DNA of 64,000 nucleotides, from the NCBI RefSeq assembly GCF_030549525.1, contig NZ_CP130831.1, positions 2,009,501 to 2,073,500 on the forward strand, in the 5' to 3' direction. Source of the stretch: Stenotrophomonas sp. 704A1. GTDB lineage: Bacteria; Pseudomonadota; Gammaproteobacteria; Xanthomonadales; Xanthomonadaceae. Made by a program: the position numbers and the translations under genes. Of the stretch, positions 46,296 to 57,155 are shown in pieces; the first letter of the stretch is position 1, and each line of letters starts with the position of its first letter. The notes beneath the pieces were generated by a model. That model was not told where the DNA came from and searched no databases. It worked only from the letters and a program-made list of their open reading frames with translations.

Positions 46296-47693
46296 ATGCT
46301 GCCTTTGGTCGCCCTGGTTGGACGGCCGAATGTCGGCAAGTCGACCATATTCAATGCGCTGACCCGAACCCGTGACGCCCTGGTCCATGACCAGCCCGGC
46401 GTCACCCGGGACCGCAACTATGGCGTCTGCCGGCTTGACGAGGACAATCCGTTTCTCGTCGTCGATACCGGCGGCATCGCGGAGGAAGAAGAAGGCCTGG
46501 CCGGCGCTACCGCGCGCCAGGCCCGCGCCGCGGCTGCCGAAGCCGATCTGATCCTGTTCGTGGTCGATGCCCGTGACGGCACCTCGGCCCTGGACGATGA
46601 GATCCTGTCCTGGCTGCGCAAGCTCTCGCGTCCGACCCTGCTGCTGATCAACAAGATCGACGGCACCGACGAGGACAGCGTGCGCTCGGAATTCGCCCGT
46701 TACGGCTTCAGCGAGATGCTGACCGTGTCGGCGGCCCATCGCCAGGGCCTGGACGACCTGCTCGACGAAGTCATCGCGCGCCTGCCGGAAGAGGGCAGCG
46801 GCGAGGAGCTGGACAACGATCCGAACCGCATCCGCATCGCCTTTGTCGGTCGCCCGAACGTGGGCAAGTCGACTCTGGTCAACCGCATCCTGGGCGAGGA
46901 GCGCATGATCGCGTCGGACGTTCCCGGTACCACCCGCGACTCGATCGCGGTGGATCTGGAGCGTGATGGCCGTGAGTACCGCCTGATCGATACCGCCGGC
47001 CTGCGCCGCCGCTCGCGCGTGGACGAGGTCGTCGAGAAGTTCTCGGTGGTCAAGACCATGCAGTCGATCGAGCAGTGCCAGGTGGCCGTGCTGATGCTCG
47101 ACGCCACCGAAGGCGTGACCGACCAGGACGCCACCGTGCTCGGTGCCGTGCTCGATGCCGGCCGTGCGCTGGTGATCGCCATCAACAAGTGGGATGGCCT
47201 GACCGAGTACCAGCGCGAGCAGGCTGAGACCATGCTGTCGCTGAAGCTGGGCTTCGTGCCGTGGGCCGAGTCGGTGCGCATCTCGGCCAAGCATGGCTCG
47301 GGCCTGCGCGAGCTGTTCCGTGCCGTGCATCGCGCGCACGAATCGGCGAACAAGACCTTCACCACCAGCGAAGTGAACAAGGCGCTGGAAGTGGCCTACG
47401 AGACCAACCCGCCGCCGACCATCCGCGGTCATGTCTCCAAGCTGCGCTACGTGCACCCGGCCGGCGCCAACCCGCCGACCTTCATCGTGCACGGCACGCG
47501 CCTGAAGGAGCTGCAGGAGTCGTACAAGCGCTACCTGGAGAACTTCTTCCGCAAGCGCTTCAAGCTGATCGGCACGCCGGTACAGTTCATCTTCCGCGAG
47601 GGTGCCAACCCCTACGAAGGCAAGAAGAATGTGCTGACCGAACGCCAGGTCAAGGCCAAGCGGCGCTTGATGAAGCACGTCAAGGGCAAGTGA
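46296..47693 (+). CDS. der: Ribosome-associated GTPase Der (EngA)
   Basis: Tandem GTPase of 465 residues needed for 50S assembly. Both G domains show G1 ([12 protein letters not shown] near 9-20 and [12 protein letters not shown] near 184-195), G3 (DTGG and DTAGL) and NKxD (NKID, NKWD). The C-terminal KH-like domain ends [14 protein letters not shown] clear terminator follows. Confidence 0.96.
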   Translation: MLPLVALVGRPNVGKSTIFNALTRTRDALVHDQPGVTRDRNYGVCRLDEDNPFLVVDTGGIAEEEEGLAGATARQARAAAAEADLILFVVDARDGTSALDDEILSWLRKLSRPTLLLINKIDGTDEDSVRSEFARYGFSEMLTVSAAHRQGLDDLLDEVIARLPEEGSGEELDNDPNRIRIAFVGRPNVGKSTLVNRILGEERMIASDVPGTTRDSIAVDLERDGREYRLIDTAGLRRRSRVDEVVEKFSVVKTMQSIEQCQVAVLMLDATEGVTDQDATVLGAVLDAGRALVIAINKWDGLTEYQREQAETMLSLKLGFVPWAESVRISAKHGSGLRELFRAVHRAHESANKTFTTSEVNKALEVAYETNPPPTIRGHVSKLRYVHPAGANPPTFIVHGTRLKELQESYKRYLENFFRKRFKLIGTPVQFIFREGANPYEGKKNVLTERQVKAKRRLMKHVKGK

Positions 47694-47703
47694 TCGACGA
47701 GAG

Positions 47704-47726
47704 GGCGGCCGCAGGGCCGCCTTTTT
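47704..47726 (+). terminator. Terminator of the ndk-der gene string
   Basis: GGCGGCC (47704-47710) pairs with GGCCGCC (47715-47721) around GCAG and ends in five T, 10 bp after der. Confidence 0.9.
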
Positions 47727-47732
47727 CGTGGG

Positions 47733-47817
47733 GTGCGCCGGGCCATGCCCGTCGGATGCGCGCCTGCCGCTGCGCTCGCCGGGCATGGCCCGGCGCTACC
47801 CGGACGGGCCCGGCACT
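47733..47817. repeat. REP elements between der and the MoeB gene
   Basis: A partly degenerate GCGCCGGGCCATGCCCGTCG element (about 47735-47754) is followed by GCCGGGCATGGCCCGGCGCTAC (47778-47799) and a short CGGGCCCGG remnant, so the upstream promoter of the MoeB gene is packed with REP sequence. Confidence 0.8.
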
Positions 47818-47828
47818 ACAATGGCCGC

Positions 47829-48971
47829 ATGAGCATCCCAGAGCTTTCCCCCGAACAGGCGCGCGCGCGCGTGGCCCATGGCGCGGTGCTGATCGATGTG
47901 CGCGAGGCGCATGAGCGTGCCGGCGGCATGGCCGAGGGCGCGCGCGGCGTGGCCAAGGGCGAGCTGCAGGCCGATCCGGCCGCGCATCTGCCGCGGCACG
48001 ACCAGGAGATCCTGCTGATCTGCCAGAGCGGCAAGCGCTCGGCCGATGCCGCGCAGTTCCTGCTGGAGGCCGGCTACACCCAGGTCGCTTCCGTGACCGG
48101 CGGCACCGTGGCCTGGCGCGAACAGGCGCTGCCGCTGGTGCAGCCGCTGGCCAGCGCTGCCGACCGCGATTTCTACGACCGCTATTCGCGCCACCTGCTG
48201 CTGCCGCAGGTGGGCGAGGCAGGTCAGCGTCGGCTGCAGCAATCGCGCGTGCTGGTGCTGGGCGCGGGCGGGCTGGGTGCGCCGGCCGGTTTCTACCTGG
48301 CTGCGGCCGGGGTAGGGCACCTGCGCTTTGCCGACCACGACCGCGTGGAGCGCAGCAACCTGCACCGCCAGATCGTGCACACCGAGGCCAGCGTCGGCCA
48401 GCTCAAGGTCGATTCCGCGCGTGAGCGGCTGCTGGCGCTGAATCCTTCCATCGACATCGAGGCCGTGCCCGAACGGGTGACGTCGGACAACGTGGATCGC
48501 CTGCTGGACGGCGTGGACGTGGTGCTGGACGGCTCGGACAACTTCCCGCTGCGCTACCTGCTCAACGATGCCTGCATCAAGCACGCCAAACCGATGGTGT
48601 ACGCGGCCATCGAGCGTTTCGATGGCCAGGTGAGCGTGTTCGACGCCGGCCGCCAGCGCGGCGTGGCGCCGTGCTACCGCTGCCTGTTCCCGGAGCCGCC
48701 GCCGCCGGAGTTCGCGCCGAACTGTTCCGAGGCCGGCGTGCTGGGCGTGCTGCCCGGCCTGGCGGGCGTGCTGCAGGCCACCGAAGTGCTGAAGCTGCTG
48801 CTGGGCATCGGCGAACCGCTGGTGGGGCGGCTGCTGCGCTTCGATGCGCTGGGCATGCGCTTCCGCGAGACCGGTATCGGCCCGGACCCGCAGTGCCCGG
48901 TGTGCGCGCCGGGCGTGCCGTTCCCGGGGTATATCGATTACGCCGCGTTCTGCCGGGGCGGCTCTCTGTAG
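47829..48971 (+). CDS. moeB: Rhodanese-MoeB fusion, molybdopterin-synthase adenylyltransferase
   Basis: Protein of 380 residues. An N-terminal rhodanese domain (VLIDVREAHERAGG; catalytic loop LICQSGKRSADAAQ, about residues 59-72) precedes a ThiF/MoeB adenylyltransferase with GAGGLGAPAGFYLAAAGVG, DHDRVERSNLHRQI, and zinc cysteines in CYRC and CPVC. It would adenylate the C-terminus of MoaD (or a ThiS-like carrier) and could also supply sulfur. The rhodanese-first order is the opposite of eukaryotic MOCS3. No other moa/moe gene lies nearby. Confidence 0.9.
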   Translation: MSIPELSPEQARARVAHGAVLIDVREAHERAGGMAEGARGVAKGELQADPAAHLPRHDQEILLICQSGKRSADAAQFLLEAGYTQVASVTGGTVAWREQALPLVQPLASAADRDFYDRYSRHLLLPQVGEAGQRRLQQSRVLVLGAGGLGAPAGFYLAAAGVGHLRFADHDRVERSNLHRQIVHTEASVGQLKVDSARERLLALNPSIDIEAVPERVTSDNVDRLLDGVDVVLDGSDNFPLRYLLNDACIKHAKPMVYAAIERFDGQVSVFDAGRQRGVAPCYRCLFPEPPPPEFAPNCSEAGVLGVLPGLAGVLQATEVLKLLLGIGEPLVGRLLRFDALGMRFRETGIGPDPQCPVCAPGVPFPGYIDYAAFCRGGSL

Positions 48972-49037
48972 AGTCGAGCCATGCTCGACTGCTCCGCGCG
49001 CTGAGGCCAAAAGCAGTCGAGCATGGCTCGACTCTAC
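48968..49037. repeat. Back-to-back SMAG pair
   Basis: GTAG plus AGTCGAGCCATGCTCGACT at 48968-48990 and its mirror AGTCGAGCATGGCTCGACTCTAC ending at 49037 make one long inverted structure directly after the moeB stop codon. Confidence 0.92.
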
Positions 49038-49180
49038 AAGACATGGTTTCGGGATGATGCCGGGGGTTGCTCCCCAGGTCGTTCCACCTTCGAGACAATC
49101 AGGCGCAACACGTGTGCTATTGCCGTCATCGGCATTGCTCTATTGTTGGGGCCGATTCTGGATCTTGGGGAACACACCGC

Positions 49181-51016
49181 ATGGCGGTAGAAGCAGCGAC
49201 CAGCGAGCTGGTCAAGGTCGTCGCCCTGTTGGGCGCAGCGGTGGTGATGGTGCCGCTGTTCCGTCGGCTCGGCCTGGGCTCGGTGCTGGGCTATTTCGCT
49301 GCCGGCCTGGCGATCGGACCGTTCGGCCTGGGCTGGTTCTCCGACCCGCAGGCGATCCTGCATACCGCTGAACTCGGCGTGGTGATGTTCCTGTTCGTGA
49401 TCGGGCTGGAGATGCGGCCCTCGCACCTGTGGAGCCTGCGCAAGGAAATCTTCGGGCTGGGCACGCTGCAGATCGTCACCTGCGCGCTGGTGCTGACCAG
49501 CATCGCCAAGCTGTTCGGGCTGCCCTGGCAGGTGGCCTTCATCGGCGCCACCGGCTTCGTGCTGACCTCCACCGCAGTGGTGATGCAGCTGCTGGCCGAG
49601 CGTGGCGACATCGCGCTGCCGTCGGGGCAGAAGATCGTTTCGATCCTGTTGTTCGAAGACCTGCTGATCGTGCCGCTGCTGGCCCTGGTGGCCTGGATGG
49701 CGCCGAGTGCCGGCAGTGCCGACGGCGAGGGTTCGCGCTGGCTGTCGGTGGCGATCGGGGTGGGGGCCATCGTCGGCCTGGTGCTGGTCGGCCGCTTCCT
49801 GCTCAACCCGCTGTTCCGCCTGCTGGCCGAATCGAAGGCGCGCGAGGTGATGACCGCTGCGGCGCTGCTGGTGGTGCTGGGCGCGGCGCTGCTGATGCAG
49901 CTGTCGGGCCTGTCGATGGCGATGGGCGCGTTCCTGGCCGGCGTGCTGCTGAGCGAGTCGACCTTCCGCCACCAGATCGAAGCGGACATCGAGCCGTTCC
50001 GCGGCATCCTGCTGGGCCTGTTCTTCCTCAGCGTGGGCATGGCGCTGGACTTGGGCGTGGTGGCCGGCAACTGGCCGATGATCCTCGGCCTGGTGCTGGC
50101 GCTGATGGCGGCCAAGGCGCTGTGCATCTATGTGGTGGCGCGCCTCATGGGCAGCGACCATGCGCAGGCGCTGGACCGTGGCGTGCTGATGGCGCAGGGC
50201 GGCGAATTCGCCTTCGTGCTGTTCTCGGCCGCGGCCAGTGCCGGCGTGATCAGCCTGGACATCAATGCCAACTTCACCGCGGTGGTGGTGCTGTCGATGG
50301 CGCTGACCCCGCTGGTGGTGCTGGTCTACAAGCGCATCGCGCCGAAGCCGACGGTGAACATGGACGGGGTGGACGAGGCCGATGGCTTGTCCGGCAGCGT
50401 GCTGCTGATCGGCTTCGGCCGCTTCGGCCAGGTGGCCAGCCAGTCGCTGCTGGCCCGCGACGTGGACGTGACCATCATCGACAACGACGTGGAGATGATC
50501 CACAATGCCGAGCGCTTCGGTTTCAAGATCTATTACGGCGATGGCACGCGCCTGGACGTGCTGCATGCGTCTGGTGCGGGCAGTGCGCGGGCGATCGCGG
50601 TGTGTGTGAACAATGCCGAGGATGCCGACCGCATCGTCGAACTGGTGGCCCATCAGTTCCCGCAGGCGAAGCTGCTGGTGCGCTCGTTCGACCGCGAGCA
50701 TTCGTTGCGGCTGATCCACGCCGGCGTTGATTTCCAGATTCGTGAGACGTTCGAATCGGCACTGCTGTTTGGCCAGGCCGCACTGGTGGAGCTGGGTGCG
50801 GACGAAGACGATGCCCGCGAGATCGCCGAGCAGATCCGCGAGCGCGACGCCGAGCGTTTCGAGCTGGAAATGGCCGGTGGCAGCCTGCGCGCCGGTGCGC
50901 ACATGGTGTTTGGCAGCGCGCTGCCGGGCGTCCCGACGCCGACCCCGTTCACCGCACCCAAGCGCAAGGCGCGCACGTTGAATGCCGACGAGGTGCCGGA
51001 GGAAGAAGAGGAATGA
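49181..51016 (+). CDS. Kef-type monovalent cation:proton antiporter with RCK domain
   Basis: Membrane protein of 611 residues. Twelve or so TM segments of the CPA2 family (AVVMVPLFRRLGLGSVLGYFAAGLAIGP at the N-terminus; FVLTSTAVVMQLLAERG) are followed by a cytosolic TrkA-N/RCK nucleotide-binding domain (VLLIGFGRFGQVASQSL, about 403-530). This is the KefB/KefC layout for regulated K+ efflux. The start at 49181 (MAVEAATSEL) is preferred over an open extension into REP-adjacent sequence. No KefF/KefG accessory gene is adjacent. Confidence 0.9.
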   Translation: MAVEAATSELVKVVALLGAAVVMVPLFRRLGLGSVLGYFAAGLAIGPFGLGWFSDPQAILHTAELGVVMFLFVIGLEMRPSHLWSLRKEIFGLGTLQIVTCALVLTSIAKLFGLPWQVAFIGATGFVLTSTAVVMQLLAERGDIALPSGQKIVSILLFEDLLIVPLLALVAWMAPSAGSADGEGSRWLSVAIGVGAIVGLVLVGRFLLNPLFRLLAESKAREVMTAAALLVVLGAALLMQLSGLSMAMGAFLAGVLLSESTFRHQIEADIEPFRGILLGLFFLSVGMALDLGVVAGNWPMILGLVLALMAAKALCIYVVARLMGSDHAQALDRGVLMAQGGEFAFVLFSAAASAGVISLDINANFTAVVVLSMALTPLVVLVYKRIAPKPTVNMDGVDEADGLSGSVLLIGFGRFGQVASQSLLARDVDVTIIDNDVEMIHNAERFGFKIYYGDGTRLDVLHASGAGSARAIAVCVNNAEDADRIVELVAHQFPQAKLLVRSFDREHSLRLIHAGVDFQIRETFESALLFGQAALVELGADEDDAREIAEQIRERDAERFELEMAGGSLRAGAHMVFGSALPGVPTPTPFTAPKRKARTLNADEVPEEEEE

Positions 51017-51039
51017 CGGAAGTGCGCCGCGCTTCGCGC

Positions 51040-51060
51040 TCGCCGGGCCATGCCCGGCGA
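51040..51060. repeat. REP palindrome upstream of folD
   Basis: TCGCCGGGCCATGCCCGGCGA is a perfect GCCGGGCCATGCCCGGC-type hairpin, without a full GTAG head. Confidence 0.75.
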
Positions 51061-51130
51061 GCACAGCGGTGGGCGAGGGGGCCTGAATCAGGGACAATAG
51101 CGTCCCCGCCGCCGCCGTCCCCCGCATTCG

Positions 51131-52006
51131 ATGACTGACTCTGCCCCCCAGCTTCCTGCCCGCATCCTCGATGGCCGCCGTATCGCCGAGGACCTGCTCC
51201 ACAGCCTGAAGGTGCGGGTCGACGCACGTGTCGCCGCCGGTGGCAGCCGCCCGGGCCTGGCCGTGGTGCTGGTGGGGGGCGATCCGGCCTCGACCGTCTA
51301 CGTGCGCAACAAGCGCCGCGCGGCCGAGAAGGTCGGCATCGAAGCGCATGACTACGATCTGCCGGCCGGCACCACCGAAGCCGAGCTGCTCGACCTGATC
51401 GACCAGCTCAACGCCGACCCGAAGATCAACGGCATCCTGATCCAGCTGCCGCTGCCGGGCATCCCCGACGCGCGGCGGCTGATCCAGCGCATCGACCCGC
51501 GCAAGGACGTGGACGGCTTCCACCCGGAAAACGTCGGCCACCTGGCCCTGCGCGAATTCGGCCTGCGCCCGTGTACCCCGCGCGGCATCACCACCTTGCT
51601 GGGCCACACCGACCAGCCCGTGCGCGGCCGCAACGCCACCATCGTCGGCGTCAGCAACCACGTCGGCCGGCCGATGGGCCTGGAACTGCTGATCGCCGGC
51701 TGCACCGTGACCAGCTGCCACAAGTTCACCCCCAAGGACGTGCTGGAACAGGCCGTGCGCAACGCCGACATCCTGGTGGTGGCGGTCGGCCGCCCGGGCA
51801 TCGTGCCGGGCGAGTGGGTGAAGCCGGGCGCGGTGGTGATCGACGTCGGCATCAACCGCCTGGATGACGGCCGGCTGGTGGGGGATGTGGGCTTCGAGGC
51901 CGCCGCCCAGCGGGCCAGCTGGATCACCCCGGTGCCGGGGGGCGTCGGCCCGATGACCGTGGCCACGTTGATGCAGAACACGCTGGAAGCGGCGGAAGCG
52001 TCCTGA
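51131..52006 (+). CDS. folD: Bifunctional methylenetetrahydrofolate dehydrogenase / cyclohydrolase
   Basis: Enzyme of 291 residues interconverting 5,10-methylene- and 10-formyl-tetrahydrofolate with NADP. Motifs are [29 protein letters not shown] with the catalytic Lys, [24 protein letters not shown], and [16 protein letters not shown] at the C-terminus. It precedes guaB; one-carbon and purine synthesis are metabolically linked. Confidence 0.96.
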   Translation: MTDSAPQLPARILDGRRIAEDLLHSLKVRVDARVAAGGSRPGLAVVLVGGDPASTVYVRNKRRAAEKVGIEAHDYDLPAGTTEAELLDLIDQLNADPKINGILIQLPLPGIPDARRLIQRIDPRKDVDGFHPENVGHLALREFGLRPCTPRGITTLLGHTDQPVRGRNATIVGVSNHVGRPMGLELLIAGCTVTSCHKFTPKDVLEQAVRNADILVVAVGRPGIVPGEWVKPGAVVIDVGINRLDDGRLVGDVGFEAAAQRASWITPVPGGVGPMTVATLMQNTLEAAEAS

Positions 52007-52011
52007 CGGAT

Positions 52012-52068
52012 TTCAACGGCGCCGCTTCAACGGCGCCGCTGCGCTCGCCGGGCATGGCCCGGCGCTAC
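52012..52068. repeat. 14-bp tandem repeat plus REP palindrome after folD
   Basis: TTCAACGGCGCCGC occurs twice in perfect tandem (52012-52025, 52026-52039) and runs into GCCGGGCATGGCCCGGCGCTAC (52047-52068), a REP element. Confidence 0.85.
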
Positions 52069-52160
52069 CCGGCGGCGTCGGCCCGCAGGGCCCGGCCAGG
52101 GCGGGTCCTGGCCCTCCTGAACCGACCACCGCCCGCGCGACACTGCGTCGCATCTACCCC

Positions 52161-53678
<1,518 letters not shown>

Positions 53679-53690
53679 TGCGGGACGAGC

Positions 53691-53729
53691 AAAGAGGAAC
53701 GAGGAAGCTGATTCCCGTTCCTCTTTCTC
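53691..53729 (+). terminator. Hairpin between guaB and guaA
   Basis: AAAGAGGAACG (53691-53701) pairs perfectly with CGTTCCTCTTT (53716-53726) over a 14-nt loop; the 3' arm ends in T-rich sequence. It could terminate guaB transcripts partially and lower guaA relative to guaB. Confidence 0.6.
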
Positions 53730-53789
53730 TATCCGCTGTTGAAAAAGCATTCCACGTTTTCGTTTTCCCTACTGCATTGCCAGGGCGCC

Positions 53790-55355
53790 ATGACCAACAT
53801 CCATAACGACAAGATCCTGATCCTCGATTTCGGCGCGCAGTACACGCAGCTGATCGCCCGCCGCATCCGCGAGCTGGGCGTCTACTGCGAAATCTGGGCC
53901 TGGGACCACAACCCGGCCGAGATCGCCGGCTTTGGCGCCAAGGGCATCATCCTGTCCGGTGGCCCGGAATCGACCACGCTGCCGGGCGCCCCGGCCGCGC
54001 CGCAGGAAGTGTTCGACAGCGGCCTGCCGATCTTCGGCATCTGCTACGGCATGCAGACCCTGGCCGCGCAGCTGGGCGGTGCCACCGAAGCGGCTGACCA
54101 GCGTGAGTTCGGCCACGCCGAAGTGAACGTGATCAACCCCGATGCGCTGTTCAAGGGCCTGAGCGACCACGGCGGCGAGCCGAAGCTGAATGTCTGGATG
54201 AGCCACGGCGACCACGTTTCCGTTGCGCCGCCGGGCTTCACCATCACCGCCACCACCGACCGCATTCCGGTGGCCGCCATGGCCAACGAAGAAAAGCGCT
54301 GGTACGGCGTGCAGTTCCACCCGGAAGTGACCCACACCCTGCAGGGCCAGGCGCTGCTGCGCCGCTTCGTGGTGGACGTGTGCGGCTGCCAGACCCTGTG
54401 GACGGCCGCCAACATCATCGACGACCAGATCGCCCGCGTGCGCGAACAGGTGGGCGATGACGAAGTGATCCTGGGCCTGTCCGGCGGCGTTGATTCCTCC
54501 GTCGTGGCCGCGCTGCTGCACAAGGCCATCGGCGAGAAGCTGACCTGCGTGTTCGTGGACACCGGCCTGCTGCGCTGGCAGGAAGGCGACCAGGTGATGG
54601 CGATGTTCGCCGAGCACATGGGCGTGAAGGTGGTGCGCGTGAACGCCGCCGACCGTTACTTCGCCGCCCTGGAAGGTGTGAGCGACCCAGAAGCCAAGCG
54701 CAAGATCATCGGCAACCTGTTCGTTCAGATCTTCGACGAAGAGTCGAACAAGCTGAGCAACGCCAAGTGGCTGGCGCAGGGCACCATCTACCCGGACGTG
54801 ATCGAGTCGGCCGGCAGCAAGACCGGCAAGGCGCATGTGATCAAGAGCCACCACAACGTGGGCGGCCTGCCGGAGCACATGAAGCTGGGCCTGGTGGAGC
54901 CGCTGCGCGAGCTGTTCAAGGACGAAGTGCGCCGCCTGGGCGTTGAGCTGGGCCTGCCGCGCACCATGGTCTACCGCCATCCGTTCCCGGGCCCGGGCCT
55001 GGGCGTGCGTATTCTGGGCGAGGTGAAGCGCGAATACGCCGAACTGCTGGCCAAGGCCGATGCCATCTTCATTGATGAGCTGCGCAAGGCGGATCTGTAC
55101 GACAAGACCAGCCAGGCGTTCGCCGTGTTCCTGCCGGTGAAGTCGGTGGGCGTGGTGGGTGATGCGCGCGCTTATGAGTGGGTGATTGCGCTGCGGGCCG
55201 TGGAGACGATCGATTTCATGACCGCGCATTGGGCGCATCTGCCGTATGAGTTCCTGGGGACGGTGAGCAACCGGATCATCAATGAGTTGCGGGGGGTGTC
55301 GCGGGTGGTCTATGACATCTCGGGGAAGCCGCCGGCTACTATTGAGTGGGAATGA
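53790..55355 (+). CDS. guaA: GMP synthase (glutamine-hydrolysing)
   Basis: Enzyme of 521 residues aminating XMP to GMP. The class I glutaminase domain has the catalytic Cys in [17 protein letters not shown] and His in [11 protein letters not shown]. The ATP-pyrophosphatase P-loop is [15 protein letters not shown], and the dimerisation domain ends [24 protein letters not shown]. The start at 53790 ([10 protein letters not shown]) is the family start. The 3' end of guaA is a frequent insertion point for genomic islands, and AT-rich foreign-looking DNA begins right after it here. Confidence 0.97.
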   Translation: MTNIHNDKILILDFGAQYTQLIARRIRELGVYCEIWAWDHNPAEIAGFGAKGIILSGGPESTTLPGAPAAPQEVFDSGLPIFGICYGMQTLAAQLGGATEAADQREFGHAEVNVINPDALFKGLSDHGGEPKLNVWMSHGDHVSVAPPGFTITATTDRIPVAAMANEEKRWYGVQFHPEVTHTLQGQALLRRFVVDVCGCQTLWTAANIIDDQIARVREQVGDDEVILGLSGGVDSSVVAALLHKAIGEKLTCVFVDTGLLRWQEGDQVMAMFAEHMGVKVVRVNAADRYFAALEGVSDPEAKRKIIGNLFVQIFDEESNKLSNAKWLAQGTIYPDVIESAGSKTGKAHVIKSHHNVGGLPEHMKLGLVEPLRELFKDEVRRLGVELGLPRTMVYRHPFPGPGLGVRILGEVKREYAELLAKADAIFIDELRKADLYDKTSQAFAVFLPVKSVGVVGDARAYEWVIALRAVETIDFMTAHWAHLPYEFLGTVSNRIINELRGVSRVVYDISGKPPATIEWE

Positions 55356-55368
55356 GTTGAGAGAATGA

Positions 55369-55390
55369 GGGCGCCGAGAGGCGCCCTTGT
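55369..55390 (+). terminator. Terminator of guaA
   Basis: GGGCGCC (55369-55375) pairs with GGCGCCC (55380-55386) around GAGA, with a short T-rich tail, 13 bp after the stop. Confidence 0.65.
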
Positions 55391-55392
55391 TG

Positions 55393-55675
55393 TGCCTAGT
55401 TCTCTCAACTGCCTAACTTCAAGCGTAGTGCGCATTTCAATAAGAGGCGTTCGAAGTGATTCTTTGTCTTCGCAATTAAGTCACGCTATAGTTTTCGTGA
55501 CCATTCAACAGAGTCTGGTCTTGCTGGATGAGGGCGTAGGGAGGGAAGTTCCGGCAGAAATTGTGTTTGATGTAACTGCGGAATTTTGCAAGGCCTGTTG
55601 GACATAATCTGCCGGCCTCAATCTTCGCGTGAGAGGAAGATTCATTTACTTTCGTTGAAATATTAGGAGAACGGG
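55393..55675. other. AT-rich gap at the left edge of the island
   Basis: A 283-bp stretch where composition falls from the GC-rich core level to that of the following genes. An 80-residue frame at 55365-55607 runs through the guaA terminator, has no ribosome-binding site and resembles nothing I know, so I do not call it. A clear ribosome-binding site (AGGAGA, 55665-55670) at its end serves the GNAT gene. Confidence 0.5.
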
Positions 55676-56743
55676 ATGTCTCAGAATAACGCGCTGATTT
55701 ACGAGAAGTTTAAGAATATTGATTTGTCAGACTCCTTCTTTGACAGCCTCAAGCAAGACTATAAAGAATTTTCAGACTGGTTCAAGAGAAAATCCGACGA
55801 GCACGCCTATATCTTTAGGCGCGATCGTCGGTCCATCGATGGTTTTCTGTATCTGAAGGTTGAGGATGAGGCGCTCGAAGATGTTTCTCCTCCAATGCCA
55901 TCGGCACGGAGGATAAAAATTGGGACTTTTAAATTAAATGCGCAGGGAACAAAGCTTGGTGAGCGATTCCTGAAGAAGGTTTTCGATCACGCAACTCACT
56001 GCGGAATTAATCTTATTTATGTAACTGTATTCTCCAAACATGTACAATTGCTGCGCCTTTTTGAGCGCCATGGCTTCGTCAGGGTTGCAGAAAAAACTAC
56101 ATCTAATGGTATTGAGCTTGTGCTGCAGAAGGATTTTTCAGCTCAGTATGTTGACCCGCTAGTTAGCTACCCATGCATTCCCTCTAACGGGAATCGTAAG
56201 TACTTGCTTTCACTCCTGCCTGAATGGCACACGAGGCTGCTCCCTGACTCTATCTTAAGAAATGAGAGTGGCGACCTCGTTAAGGATGTATCTCACACAA
56301 ATAGTATTCATAAGGTATACCTCACGGCTATGAGGGGTACCGAGCTCTTGATGCCTAAGGACGTCTTGGTGATATATCGGACATCGCCCACATCGGGTCG
56401 CGCAAGGTTTGAATCCGTGGCAACCTCGGTCGGTGTCGTTGAGGAGTCAAGGCACATTGATAGCTTTGAATCTAAAGGCGAGTTTAAGAAATACTGTAGT
56501 CCTTACAGTATATTCACGGATGCGGAGCTTGAGAGATTCTGGAGTCAGAGGAAGTATCCGAATATTTTCAAGTTCACTTACAATGTGGCGTTCGCAAAAC
56601 GCCCCAATCGTGCTCGCCTCATCGAAGAGGTTGGGCTGGATGAAGATAAATATTGGGGCTTCATGCGGCTCAGTACTGCAGAGTTCCGCCACATTGCCCG
56701 ACTAGGCGAAATCGATGAAAGTCTTATTGTCAATCAAGCCTGA
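55676..56743 (+). CDS. GNAT-domain protein with large C-terminal extension
   Basis: Protein of 355 residues. The N-terminal 155 residues look like a GNAT fold: IGTFKLNAQGTKLGERFLKKVFDHA resembles the acetyl-CoA loop, followed by LIYVTVFSKHVQLLRLFERHGFVRVAE, the strand-helix pair typical of the family. The C-terminal 200 residues contain a PUA/EVE-like pattern (RGTELLMPKDVLVIYRTSP and a VGVVEES turn), so an RNA- or modified-base-binding domain is possible; I cannot assign it firmly. AGGAGA precedes the ATG. It overlaps the next gene by 29 bp. Base composition is much lower in GC than the core genes, which suggests recent acquisition. Both domain guesses await profile searches. Confidence 0.75.
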   Translation: MSQNNALIYEKFKNIDLSDSFFDSLKQDYKEFSDWFKRKSDEHAYIFRRDRRSIDGFLYLKVEDEALEDVSPPMPSARRIKIGTFKLNAQGTKLGERFLKKVFDHATHCGINLIYVTVFSKHVQLLRLFERHGFVRVAEKTTSNGIELVLQKDFSAQYVDPLVSYPCIPSNGNRKYLLSLLPEWHTRLLPDSILRNESGDLVKDVSHTNSIHKVYLTAMRGTELLMPKDVLVIYRTSPTSGRARFESVATSVGVVEESRHIDSFESKGEFKKYCSPYSIFTDAELERFWSQRKYPNIFKFTYNVAFAKRPNRARLIEEVGLDEDKYWGFMRLSTAEFRHIARLGEIDESLIVNQA

Positions 56744-57089
56744 GTATGCCGAGAAGATTCTGGACGGGCGTAAGCGATTCGAATTTAGAAAAGCTATGCC
56801 CAGGATTCAGGGAGTCAAGACCGTCGTGATATACGCGACGATGCCTGTCGGTAAGGTTGTAGGTGAATTTGAGATTGATGAATGCATTTCTTGCCGTCCA
56901 AGGGAGCTCTGGGCAATAGCTTCAGAGTTCTCTGGCATAAGTAGGGCATTCTTTAACTCGTACTTCAAGGGGCGTGCTACGGCGCATGCCTTTAAGGTGG
57001 CGTCGGCGAAGCGTTATGAGTTTCCTTTGGATTTGATCGACTTGATCGGCACGACCGCAGCACCACAATCATTTCGCTATTTGGCCTAG
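56715..57089 (+). CDS. ASCH-domain protein
   Basis: Protein of 124 residues. It opens MKVLLSIKPEYAEKILDGRKRFEFRK, the characteristic start of ASCH/PUA-like domains, with the conserved Gly-Lys-Phe-Glu-Phe-Arg region and VVIYATMPVGKVVGEFEID strands. ASCH domains are thought to bind RNA or nucleotides. It is translationally coupled to the GNAT gene by a 29-bp overlap, so the two products probably act together. The AT-rich composition matches the island. Its function is unknown. Confidence 0.82.
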   Translation: MKVLLSIKPEYAEKILDGRKRFEFRKAMPRIQGVKTVVIYATMPVGKVVGEFEIDECISCRPRELWAIASEFSGISRAFFNSYFKGRATAHAFKVASAKRYEFPLDLIDLIGTTAAPQSFRYLA

Positions 57090-57094
57090 ATTTG

Positions 57095-57114
57095 GGGCCA
57101 GTATATTCTGGCCC
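57095..57114. terminator. Weak hairpin between convergent island operons
   Basis: GGGCCA and TGGCCC close an 8-nt loop without a good T-tract, directly after the ASCH gene and 41 bp before the end of the facing operon. Confidence 0.35.
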
Positions 57115-57155
57115 GTGTCATGTGCTCCACTGAACGGATTGTGTTGCGGATGCGA

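Noticed and set aside
44697..47786. Very long minus-strand open frame opposite yfgM, bamB and der
   Set aside because: It is the mirror of strongly coding GC-rich genes; the translation is rich in His, Arg, Gln and Ala without any domain, as usual for the antisense of high-GC codons.
55365..55607. Possible 80-residue gene after guaA
   Set aside because: It begins in the guaA terminator, lacks a ribosome-binding site and resembles nothing; treated as non-coding island edge.
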